NCBI RefSeq assembly: GCF_003428625.2
Contig: NZ_QVQT02000003.1
Span: 689,017-753,016 of the forward strand
Direction of reading: 5' to 3'
Length of the DNA stretch: 64,000 nt
Origin: Paracidobacterium acidisoli
Lineage (GTDB): Bacteria; Acidobacteriota; Terriglobia; Terriglobales; Acidobacteriaceae
Within the stretch, counting starts at the first letter, position 1. The number at the start of each line of letters is the position of its first letter. A model generated the notes under the pieces. It saw nothing but the letters and a program-made list of their open reading frames with translations. It did no database searches and was not told the origin of the DNA. Positions 17,973 to 28,000 of the stretch are shown one piece after another. A program made the position numbers and the translations under genes.

Positions 17973-19631
17973 ATGCCCAGTGCCACACGGAAGTTGAGGT
18001 TATTCTGGCTGTTTATTTCCCTTGCAGCGGGAGGGATCGAGCTTGCAGTCTGCTCCCCGGCAGCGCAAGCTCAGAACTCCCATGCCGGACCCGTGACCGG
18101 TGTCATTGATGGCGTGGCCTTCGAGGGCGACCAGTACTACGTGCACGGCTGGGCCTGTCAGGAGGGCATTCGCGGCCCCATTAGCATCAATCTCTACGCA
18201 GGCGGTCCGGCGGGCGGCAAGCCGCCTGGCGTGTACGTCATGGCAGACACGGCCAATCTAGACAACGAGCCTGCCGTTGACCGCGAGTGCCATGACGCCA
18301 GTGGCGGCAAGCACCGATTCAGGACTGCGCTGCCCAACCAACTGCTGAGAAGCTTCCAGAACAAGAAGCTCTTCATCCACGGCATCGCGCTTGCGGGCAA
18401 CGTCGACAATTCCCTGCTGGCAGGATCGGGGAGGTTTGCATATCCCAGCCCCAAATGGCCGCCCGATCCTCCCACGCCCAGCTTTCTCGATGGTCCTGCT
18501 GTGGCGGCCTTCGACACCAGAAAAGATTCCTGCGAGCAAATCGACATTCCGGACGCCGCGGCCCGCGCCTTCCGCGACTACAAAGGAACGATCCACCTGA
18601 TCGCGTCGCACTATGTCACGCGCGCCGGGCTCGGGCCAACACTCGAAACCGTGAAGCACAATTGTCAGGTTGTCTATCAGACTCCGCATGACGGAAACAT
18701 TGCAGACTTCAATGACTACACCTGGCTCAATTCGTTCTACAGCGTGGATGGCAAGCGGATCGTGGCGCTGGGACACATGGAATATCACGGCTGGGAGCAT
18801 GGCCAGTGTGCAGGCAAAACGGACACCATTAACTGCTGGTACAACGTGCAGACATATAACCTGTCGGAAGATGGCGGCTATCATTTCGCTCGTCCGAAGC
18901 CGCCTGCGAACTATTTCCTGAGCCTTCCATATAAGTATCAGGTAAATCAGGGGCCGGAAGGTGTCAGTGTCGATGCCAATATCGTGAAGGTTGGCGACTG
19001 GTATTACACCGCTATGAGCGGATGGCCGTGGCCGCCCAATTGTGGCAACGGCAAGGGGTTGCGGCCTTGTCTGAATCCCGGAGGTACCTGCCCGATTCGC
19101 ACGGCGAATATCCTCGATGCATCGTCCTGGCGCGGCTGGGACGGAAAGGGATTCAATGTTGTGTTCACCGATCCCTACCGCGGACCGATAACGAACCCAG
19201 CGTCGCATCTCTGTCCCCAGGCACCGAATATCGAGTTTCTGACCGGGTTCAACTACTACGCGGCAGCGCATTTGTTCATTGGGACGCAATTTACTCCGGT
19301 GGAGACCGCGTATGGTCCGCCGGGGGTGTACTTCACGACATCGCCCGACTTTGTGCATTGGAGCAAACCTGCCCTGGCACTAACCATGAACCAGATGCTT
19401 CGTCGTGAGCCTGAAGGCAATTGGTCGTATGCGTACTTTTCACTCATCGATCCGAAATCGACTGATGCGAACTTTATGACGATTACGGACACACCCTATC
19501 TCTATTACGTACGTTCGGACGTGAACCATGGTCCGTACCAGCGTGTCTTGTTTCGGCAAAAGATCAAGTTGAACTGGTTAGCGGCATTGCATCCGAAATC
19601 CGCCGGCAAGCCTGGCCTGAGCCCAAAGTGA
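17973..19631 (+). CDS. secreted protein of unknown function, beta-sandwich plus propeller-like domain
   Basis: A 552-residue exported protein with a signal peptide ending near AAQAQ (residue 33). Residues about 40-165 form a repeat-poor beta-sandwich ('GVIDGVAFEGDQYYVHGWACQ', '...FIHGIALAG'). From 185 on, many Trp/Tyr-rich strands (e.g. 'LGHMEYHGWEHGQCAG', 'WYYTAMSGWPWPPNCG') resemble the five-bladed propellers of the GH43/GH32/DUF4185 type, but no catalytic motif could be assigned. Several Cys pairs suggest disulfides. It lies 12 bases before a broken GH16 gene on the same strand, so the two were probably co-transcribed and glycan-related. Confidence 0.7.
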   Translation: MPSATRKLRLFWLFISLAAGGIELAVCSPAAQAQNSHAGPVTGVIDGVAFEGDQYYVHGWACQEGIRGPISINLYAGGPAGGKPPGVYVMADTANLDNEPAVDRECHDASGGKHRFRTALPNQLLRSFQNKKLFIHGIALAGNVDNSLLAGSGRFAYPSPKWPPDPPTPSFLDGPAVAAFDTRKDSCEQIDIPDAAARAFRDYKGTIHLIASHYVTRAGLGPTLETVKHNCQVVYQTPHDGNIADFNDYTWLNSFYSVDGKRIVALGHMEYHGWEHGQCAGKTDTINCWYNVQTYNLSEDGGYHFARPKPPANYFLSLPYKYQVNQGPEGVSVDANIVKVGDWYYTAMSGWPWPPNCGNGKGLRPCLNPGGTCPIRTANILDASSWRGWDGKGFNVVFTDPYRGPITNPASHLCPQAPNIEFLTGFNYYAAAHLFIGTQFTPVETAYGPPGVYFTTSPDFVHWSKPALALTMNQMLRREPEGNWSYAYFSLIDPKSTDANFMTITDTPYLYYVRSDVNHGPYQRVLFRQKIKLNWLAALHPKSAGKPGLSPK

Positions 19632-19643
19632 GGGAGCTTGAAC

Positions 19644-20561
19644 ATGGATGTAACAAAATACGTCGCAGGTTCCGTCCTTCTCGGCGGCATATTCATTGCC
19701 GGGCTGGCGACGGCGCAGGTTGCTGCCATGCAGATCAATGCGTACTGGTCCTGCCGCACACAGCAAGTCAACCCTTTCCAGCCCGGTTACATGGGGATCT
19801 CCGGATCAGCCGTACGGTAAAAGACGGTCGTACGGCTGCCGATCGCGCCGCCATAGCGAGCTATCGATATGGACACAAGCCGCCCATCTTCTCAACGAAT
19901 TTACCGATCCCGCCGAGCTCCAGGCGGATTGGAGATTGATGTCGGATGACAGTGGAATGTGCAGAAGGCCCGGCAACGTGGAGGCGACGAGTGGCGGTCT
20001 AGGATTGAAGACCCTTGCTGCCCAGGCTGACTGTCGCAATAAGAGCCTCAAATGGTCCACCGGCTCAATTCAGAGCAAGGCAAATTACGGTTACGGCCTC
20101 TATGAGGCCACGATGAAGATTGCCGACATCAAGGGAATGAACAACGCGTTCTGGATGAACACCGCGACCCGGCCCCGATTGAAGACTATTTCGAGATTGA
20201 CGTCTCCGAAGTCCGGTATTCCAGCTATGATCACATCGGCCTGCAGGAGTATCCGTCCAACGCGCATTCCAGCGTGAAGCATACCGGTATGGGGTGGGGC
20301 GCCACGTTCATCGACAATCTTTCGGCGGGTTTCCACGATTACGGCATGCTTTGGACTCCCACTGAGCTGATCTTCGAAATCGACGGAGAGCCCGTGGCAG
20401 CCGCCGTCACCAACAACACCGTCATCGCCCCTGCCAATGTCATGTTCTCCAGCGCGCTCATCTATCCCGGCGTACTGGAGCATTCCGAGGGCCACGACAT
20501 GGTCGTAGAGTCGCTGCGCGCTTTGCTCTCTAATAAAGTTTGGATTCGACGTATCGGCTGA
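19644..20561 (+). pseudogene. GH16-like endo-glycanase, broken by two frameshifts
   Basis: The start is good (ATG at 19644, GGGAG ribosome site) with a signal peptide, but the frame ends at 19820. Similarity resumes in the +1 frame ('LLNEFTDPAELQADWRL' to 'MNNAFWMNT'). It shifts back near 20165 into 'EDYFEIDVSEV', which carries the GH16 catalytic E-I-D-x-x-E motif, and runs on through 'FHDYGMLWTPTELIFEIDG'. The family covers laminarinases, agarases and carrageenases acting on beta-glucans or galactans. Both shifts lie inside conserved sequence, so an active enzyme is not expected. The 3' end (after VVESLR) also looks degraded. Sequencing error at two places is the alternative. Confidence 0.75.
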
Positions 20562-20610
20562 TCCAGATCGTCGGTTCGATCAAGATGTTACATTCACAGC
20601 GAGGAACGTG

Positions 20611-20757
20611 ATGAAGAGCCGTATTCTCCGCAGTCTGTGTCAGTTGAGTGCGATAGCACTGTTGTGCTTTGCCGCTGCAGGCGGAGCAGGTCAGGCCGCG
20701 CAACCTCCGAAAGCGGCCGGGAAGCTCCCAAAGGTCTGGTTCAGTATGGGCGGGGGG
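20611..20757 (+). pseudogene. N-terminal fragment of a secreted protein
   Basis: Ribosome site AGGAA, ATG at 20611, and a clear signal peptide ('MKSRILRSLCQLSAIALLCFA...', cleavage near GQA), followed by only about 20 mature residues ('KLPKVWFSMGG') before a run of nine G. Beyond this run the plus frame has no protein character and the opposite strand codes a topoisomerase fragment. The gene appears cut at the G run. The original family cannot be recognised. Confidence 0.5.
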
Positions 20758-20770
20758 GGGCCAGATTCCA

Positions 20771-21483
20771 TCACCCGGTCACCACCGTTGGGAAGTGCTG
20801 TATCTTCAGCCGAACGTATCCCGGAAGATCCTGGCACTGCCGCACAATCCGCGCCAGCCGTCGATCTTCCACGCCCACCGTGTGCAGCTTGCCGCTCTTG
20901 CCACGAAAACGGAATACGACCATCGACCCGTTTATCTGCACGTGCTTCGCGCGCATGGTGGTGAGCCCGTATGACTTGTTGTCTCGCGCGTACTCCTCAT
21001 TGCCCACCCGGATCAGTGTCCGCTCCATGAGTCGCAGGATCGTCGCCAGGACCTTGTTTCGCGGCAGTCCGGGCAGGGCCAGGTCTTCCTCCAGCCGTGT
21101 GCGAATCCTCCGCAGAGCTGTCCCGAAGAGCAGCATCCGCTCATATTTGGTCTCATCGCGAACCGCCCGCCATCGCGGATGGTAACGGCTCTGCTTGCGG
21201 CCCCGCGCATCGCGCCCGGTTACCTGCAGATGCCGCGCGGATTCGCGCAAATCCAGACGTCCGTCCATGCCGGTGGAATGACGAGCGAGCGAATTCGCCG
21301 CAAAATATCTTCGTTTCGAACCGGCTTGCCTTCGGCATCGATATATCGGAAGCCCTTTCCGGACTTCTTCCGCCGCATTCCTGGCTGAGCATCGGAGACA
21401 TACCGCAACCCTGCTTCCTTCGCCGAAAGCGCCGGATCAGTCACGATGTCCGGCACTCTTTTCTTCCTGAGAACTCGTGACAT
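20771..21483 (-). pseudogene. DNA topoisomerase IB, frameshifted and 3'-truncated
   Basis: The N-terminal part (21483 to about 21231) reads 'DPALSAKEAGLRYVSDAQPG' and 'GFRYIDAEGKPVRNEDILRR', typical of bacterial/poxvirus-type topoisomerase IB. One base is missing in what should be the codons for '...PRGHLQ' near 21231. The protein continues in the next frame ('GRDARGRKQSRYHPRW', 'LIRVGNEEYARDNKSYGLTT', 'FRGKSGK'). It stops after 'QCQDLPGY' at about 20800, losing the C-terminal region that holds the catalytic Arg/His/Tyr. About 240 of the usual 350 residues remain. Non-functional. Confidence 0.85.
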
Positions 21484-21556
21484 GTGCCGGTTGGATGCGG
21501 ATTGGCTCCATTCGGTGCAGGCGTTATGTTGTTTCACGACGGAGGACAGAGGATGT

Positions 21557-21898
21557 CTAAAACGCACAACGGAAGCTCATGTTTGAAGCAGAGCTGTCCG
21601 GAGTATTGGAAGTGCGGGCTGCCACGCGGTAGCGGTTGCAGCAGGACTTGTGGCAGAGAAAAGATCCGCCTTTTACAACGCGCATCTCACCAGCCGGCGG
21701 ACCGGTCGGGCTTTGGCGAGGGCCGTCTTTGTGGAAGTCCGCACTGAATCAGTCGGAGCACCATTCCCACGTATTGCCGGTGATGGAGCAGAGGTCATAG
21801 GCGTTGGGTGGGAAAGCATCGACAGGGCAGGTCCCGGCGTAGCCATCGTCTGCCGATTTCAATCCTCTTCCGCGAGAGGTGCGACGCTTTCGCTGCAT
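21557..21898 (-). pseudogene. C-terminal fragment of formylglycine-generating enzyme (SUMF1/FGE family)
   Basis: Reading the minus strand gives '[20 protein letters not shown]', '[11 protein letters not shown]', a TGA at 21749-21751, then '[10 protein letters not shown]', '[20 protein letters not shown]' and '[13 protein letters not shown]', ending in a normal TAG at 21557. This is the C-terminal half of FGE, which converts a sulfatase cysteine to formylglycine. The stop sits where the family has Trp (CSDWF), a single-base TGG to TGA change. The N-terminal half is missing. No sulfatase is present in the window. Confidence 0.8.
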
Positions 21899-22072
21899 AC
21901 TTAAAAATCAGGAAATTAGATCGTTATGCGATAATTCTGGTCCAGACCTAAAAGTGCAATCGGCGCTGCTGTTTCTAAATCAGTTTCAAACAGTATTCGA
22001 GCCTTCCAGGAGGCGGACAGCGGTGAGATTGCGCGCCTGCAGCTAATTGTTGTTCGACTTTTGGAGCTCCTG

Positions 22073-25000
22073 ATGCTGATCCGCCGCTGCCTTAGCCTGC
22101 CTGCGTTGTCTCTGAGCGCAGTTCTTTCTTTCCGCGCAAACCGGAACAGCAACTCGCGTTCCGACCGGGCGTATCGATGGCCGGCGGCCGCAGCCCTGTT
22201 GCTGGTTCTGGCCTGCTGTTTGCAGCCTGCGATGGCGCAGACCCCCGCCCCACGCGTGACCTTCCTGCCGGGGACGCAGAGCACGGCAGCGACCGGCTTT
22301 TTCGATCCGGAAGGGGTAGCGGTCGACAGCAGCGGGAACCTGTACATCACCGATTCCGATGGTTACGCCCCTCCCAGCTACCTCTATAAGGAGACACTCT
22401 CGGGCGGTACCTACACCCGGACCGTCATAGCATCCGGATTCACGGATGCGTGGGGGGTAGCGGTCGACAGCAGCGGGAATGTTTATGTCACCGACTATGG
22501 AGACGACGGCGGCAGCGTCAGCGCGGTGTATAAGGAGACGCTCTCGGGCGGCAGCTACACGCAAACGACAATCGCCAGCGGTTTCAAGGATGCCGATGGC
22601 GTAGCGATAGACAGCAGCGGAAACCTTTATATCGCCGATTTCGGGTGCCCTTCCTGCACGCCGGCCACGACCGGCGGTCTCTATAAGGAGACGCTCTCAG
22701 GCGGCAGCTACACGCAGAGCACAATTGCGAGCGGGCTGGACGTATCCGGCGTAGCCCTGGACAGCAGCGGAAATCTCTACATCACAGTCTGGACGGGCTT
22801 TGAATCGTCGGGGGCCCTGTATAAGGAGACGCTCTCAGGCGGCAGCTATACGCAGAGCACTATTGCAACCAACTTCATCACGCCTGAATCCGTGGTGGTG
22901 GAACCCAGCGGAAATCTCTACGTTACCGATGACAACATGATCTCCGGCAGCGGTGCAGCCGTCTACAAGGAAACGCTGTCCGGTGGCAGTTATACCCAAT
23001 CCACGCTTATTTCCAACCTCTATTCTCCCGAGGCTCTGGTGCTCGATGAGAGCGGCAATCTCTATGTTGCAGCGATCACCAGCGCAAACAGCGGAGTTCC
23101 AACCGCCGGCGCTGTATATAAGGAAGACTACGCCGACCCGCCCAGCCTGAGCTTCGCCAGCACCAATGTGGGTTCGACCAGCAGCACGCAAACGGTGACG
23201 GTGAACAACATCGGCAATGCAGCGCTGGAGTTCGAGATTCCCGGCTCGGGAAATAATCCCAACATCTCGACCGGCTTTACGCTGGCCAGCGGAAGCGGCA
23301 ACGAGTGCCCGCTGGTGACTTCAGCCTCCTCGACAGCAGGTGTCCTGAATTCCGGCGCCTCCTGCACGCTGCCGGTGGCTTTTGCGCCAGAGGCGACAGG
23401 CAGCTACTCCAGCTCAACTCTGGTGCTCACCGACAACAGCGGCAATCAGACCTCACCGTACGCCACGCAAACCATCAACCTGAGCGGCACGGGAACGGGC
23501 ACGGATAAGGCCTCTTCCTTTACTGTCACGGGCTCGAGCCCGGTCATTGCCGGAACTGCGAGCTCGATCACCGTGAGGGCTTACGACTCCGTAGGGAACC
23601 TCGATGCGGCGTACCGGGGCACGGTTCACTTCACCAGCTCGGACACGGGCAGCGGTGTCACCGTGCCGGCAGATTACACCTTCACATCCGGAGACAACGG
23701 CCAGCACACCTTTACGAATGGCGTGACCCTGGTGACGACGGGCAGCCAGACGGTTACAGCCACGGATACGTCCACCGCGACGGTGACGGGTTCGGCCGTC
23801 ATCACCGTCGACGCGGGCACGGTCACCCGCCTTGGGGTGTCGGCTCCGTCGTCGGCCACTGTCGGCACGCCTTTCAGCATTACCGTATTCGCATACGACG
23901 CCTACGGGAATTTCGCGAGCGGCTATTCCGGCACGGTTCATTTCACAAGCACCGACGGCGCCGCCAGTTTGCCTGCCAACAGCACCCTGACCAACGGCGA
24001 AGGCACCTTCACGGTCACATTCAATACGGCCGGCAGCCAGACGATTATGGCCACCGATACGAGCAACGCTTCGATCAGGGGCACGTCGGGTGCGATTACC
24101 CTGGGTCAGGCGCCAGCCATTACCAGCGCCGCCGGCAATACGTTTACTGTGGGCACGGCAGGCTCCTTCACGGTGACTGCGAGCGGCTCTCCCGCGCCCA
24201 CCTTCAGCGAGAGCGGGGCATTGCCCAGTGGTATCACGCTCACATCGAGCGGCGTGTTGTCCGGCACACCGGCGGCGGGTACAGGCGGCATCTATGGGAT
24301 CATCATCACGGCCAGCAACGGCATAGGCTCGAATGCTGTGCAGAGCTTCACGCTGACGGTGGATCAGTCGCCGACGATCACCAGCGCCGGTACCACGACC
24401 TTCACGGCCGGTACGCCTGGGGCGTTTGTGGTGACCGCGACCGGCAATCCCAGGGCCAGTCTGATCGAGAGCGGCGCGCTGCCGAGCGGCGTCACGTTCA
24501 TCGACAACGGCAATGGGACGGCGACGCTGTCGGGAATGCCGGCGGCTGGCACCGGCGGCAATTATCCGATTACTATTACCGCCAATAACGGCATCAGTCC
24601 CAACGGGACGCAGAGCTTCATGCTGAGCGTGGATCAGGCCTCGGCCATCACGAGCGCGAACAACACGACCTTCGCTGTGGGCACGCCCGGATCGTTCACG
24701 GTGACCACTTCTGCCAATCCCAGAGCCAGTCTGAGCGAGAGCGGTGCGTTGCCGAGCGGCGTCACGTTCATCGACAACGGCAATGGCACGGCGACGCTGT
24801 CGGGGATGCCGGCGGCCGGGGCGGGCGGCATCTATGCAATCACCATCACGGCCAGCAACGGCATCGGCCCGAATGCTGCGCAGAGCTTCACGCTGACGGT
24901 GGGCCAGGCGCCGGCCATCACGAGTCCCGTCAGCACGACCTTCACGACGGGTGTACCGGGGGCGTTCACTATCGCCGCCACCGGCTATCCCACTGCGGTT

Positions 25001-28000
25001 CTGAGTGAGAGCGGAGCGTTGCCGGGCGGAGTGACCTTCACCAGCAACGCCAATGGGACCGCGACCCTGGCGGGAACACCGGCGGCAGGATCGGCAAACA
25101 CGTACCCGCTGACCGTCATGGCCAGCAATGGCGTAAATCCGACCGCCACCCAGAGCTTCACGCTGACTGTCCTTCCCCCGCCAGGATTTGTGGTGACCAC
25201 TGCGACGGATGACGCAACCGGAACAGCTTCGAACTGTACGCCGGGTGGCTCAGATTGCTCTCTGCGCGACGCGCTGGCGGCCTCGGCCACGGTGGGCGGG
25301 CAGATCACCTTCTCCCCAACGGTCTTCGCCGCCGGCAACACTGCCGCCGCGAATACCATCACGCTGACGAACGGCACACTGAACATTCCATCGAACACGA
25401 CCATCACCGGTGCGACCTCGGGCAGCGGCGCGACGCTCGCGAACCTGGTCACCATCTCGGGCGGCGGCTCGTCCAGCAACTTCTCGATCTTCGCAGTCAA
25501 CTCGGGCGTGACCGGAGCGGGCATCAGCAACCTGACGATCGCGAATGGCCATGTCGACTCGCAGGGGGGCGCCATCAGTAACCTTGGCTCCCTTGCGGTA
25601 AGCGACTGCACCTTCTCCGGCAACTATGCGGCTGGCGGCGCCGGCTCGGGGAATGGCGGGGGCGCTGTCTATACGCTGGGCACGCTGACCGTTGCCGGCA
25701 GCACCTTCTCCGGCAACTCGTCGGCACCGGGCGGAGCCATCAGTGTGGGAGCTGGAGCAGTCACCATCGATTCCAGCACCTTTACCGGGAATACTGTCCT
25801 GGGAGGGTATGCGGGCGGGGCCATGTTCCTCAATGCGGGGACGATCGTCACGATCACGAACAGCACTCTGAGTGGAAATTCGGCGGGAGCTGGCGAGGCG
25901 GGCGGAATCTTTAACTATGGAACGCTCGTGGCCGTAAATTCCATCTTCTCCGGCAACACCGGTGGTGATTGCAGCGCAGGCGGTTCCAGTGCCTGCCCCA
26001 CGAATGGAAGCAATGGCAATATCGTGGGAGGGGCGGTCGATCTGGCTCCGCCGGGCAACTACGGCGGTCCGACTGAGACCATGATTCCGTTGCCCGGGTC
26101 GCCGGCCATCTGCGGCGGCGCGGTAACCGCCGATACCACGGATCAGCGCGGCTACAGCCGCTCTACCGGTTCATGCTACGACGTGGGCGCGGTGCAGACG
26201 CAATACTCGATCGCTTTTGTACAGCAGCCTTCAGCAGTAGTGCAGAGTGCGGTGATGACGCCTGCGGTCACGGTCACTGTGCTGGATCACGGCAACGGCA
26301 TTCCGGGAGCCGCGGTGAATCTGACGCTCAGCGGGCCGGGCAGTCTGGGCGGAACTCTGTCGCAGGCAACGGACCCGGCGGGAACGGCGACGTTTGCGAA
26401 CCTGAACGTAAGCGCGCCCGGAACAGACGACACGCTGACCGCCTCGTCGGGCGGCACGCTGACGGTGAAGAGCGATACGTTCAACGTGAACTCCGCGGTG
26501 ACGCAACTGGCCTTCAGCACGGTGCCGGTGGCGACGCTGACGGCGGGGGGCAACGCGGGGACATCCGTGACCGTACAGGAAGAGGGCGCGAGCGGCGCGA
26601 CGGTGACCACGGCTTCCGGCACGATCACGCTGACGGTGACCGGTCCCGGCAGTTACTCGAAGAGCTACACGGAAACGGCGGTAAACGGCACAGCGATCTT
26701 CAACCTGTCCGGCGCAGCGCTGACGGCGGCGGGCAGCTACAGCTACACGGCGTCGATCGCCGGCAGTCCGTCGGTCGCGGCGGCCACGGCGAGCGAGACG
26801 GTCTCGGCGTCCTCGGTGGCCAGCGTCGGCGTGGTGTCGGGCTCAAACCAGAACGCGGTGATCGGTGCAGCGTTCGCGCTGCCGCTCAAAGTGAAAGTGG
26901 AAGACCAGTACGGGAATCCGGTGTCCGGCGCGGCGGTCGCATTTGCGGCGCCGTCCAGCGGCGCCAGCGCGTTATTGAGCGCGGCGGCGGCGACGGTCAC
27001 GGACGGCACGACGAGCGTGACTGCGACGGCCAACGGCAAGGCCAGCACGACGGCCTACACGGTGACGGCGAGCGAGAGCGGAGCCACGTCGGCGAGCTTC
27101 ACATTGACGAACACGCAGGATGCGACCGCGTTGACGGTAACTCCGTCACCTTCGGCGCCGGTGTACGGCCAGCCTGTGACGATTACTTCATCGATCTCGC
27201 CGGGCACGGTGGCTGGCTCGACGCCAACCGGCATGGTCCAGTTCTACGACGGCGCGACGGCATTGATGCCGACGAGCAACGTGGCCACGGCTTCGGCAAG
27301 CTACACGGTGAGCGTGGCCACGGTGGGCAGCCACCCGTACAAAGCGCAGTACCTTGGCGACAATAACTTCCTCGCGAGCGCGTTGACGAGCGCCACAGCA
27401 GCACTGGTGGTGAGCAAGGCATCATCAACGCTGCAGGGTCCGGCAACGGGACCGGGTTTTGTATATGGCGCTGGGGGAACGATCTCGGTCACGGTGAGCG
27501 GGCAGTACACGGGCGCGGGAGTCGCGCAGCCGTCCGGGAGCGTGAGTTACGCGATCGACGGAGGAACGGCGCAGACAGCGTCGATCAGCGGAGGTAAGGC
27601 CGTGCTGACGATTCCGGCAGCGGAAGCGGTGAGCGGCCACACGGTCATGGTGAACTACAGCGGCGATGGAAACTACAATGCCGCGGCACAGATTCAGATT
27701 GGCTTCACGGTGACCGGAGCTGCGCTCACGATCTCGGCTAACAACGCAACCAGGGTATATGGAGTGGCAAATCCCCCGTTCACAGGGGCGGTGACGGGTG
27801 AGCAGAACGGGGATACGTTCGTGGAGAGCTTTACGACGGCGGCGGCGCTGTCGTCGCCGGTGGGCGACTATGCGATCGTGCCGTCGGTGACCGGCGCGAA
27901 CCTCAGCGACTACACACAGTCGATCGTGGATGGCACGCTGACGGTGACGCAGGCGGGGACGGTGACGAACCTGGGCGTGAGCAGCGCAACGATCACGCCG

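Noticed and set aside
18258-19358. 366-codon antisense frame under the secreted protein gene
   Set aside because: No signal peptide or family pattern; the plus-strand frame has an export signal and a ribosome site.
22330-24820. Regularly repeated DNA considered as a CRISPR array
   Set aside because: Repeats are in frame, encode NHL/Ig domains, and are not separated by unrelated equal-length spacers.
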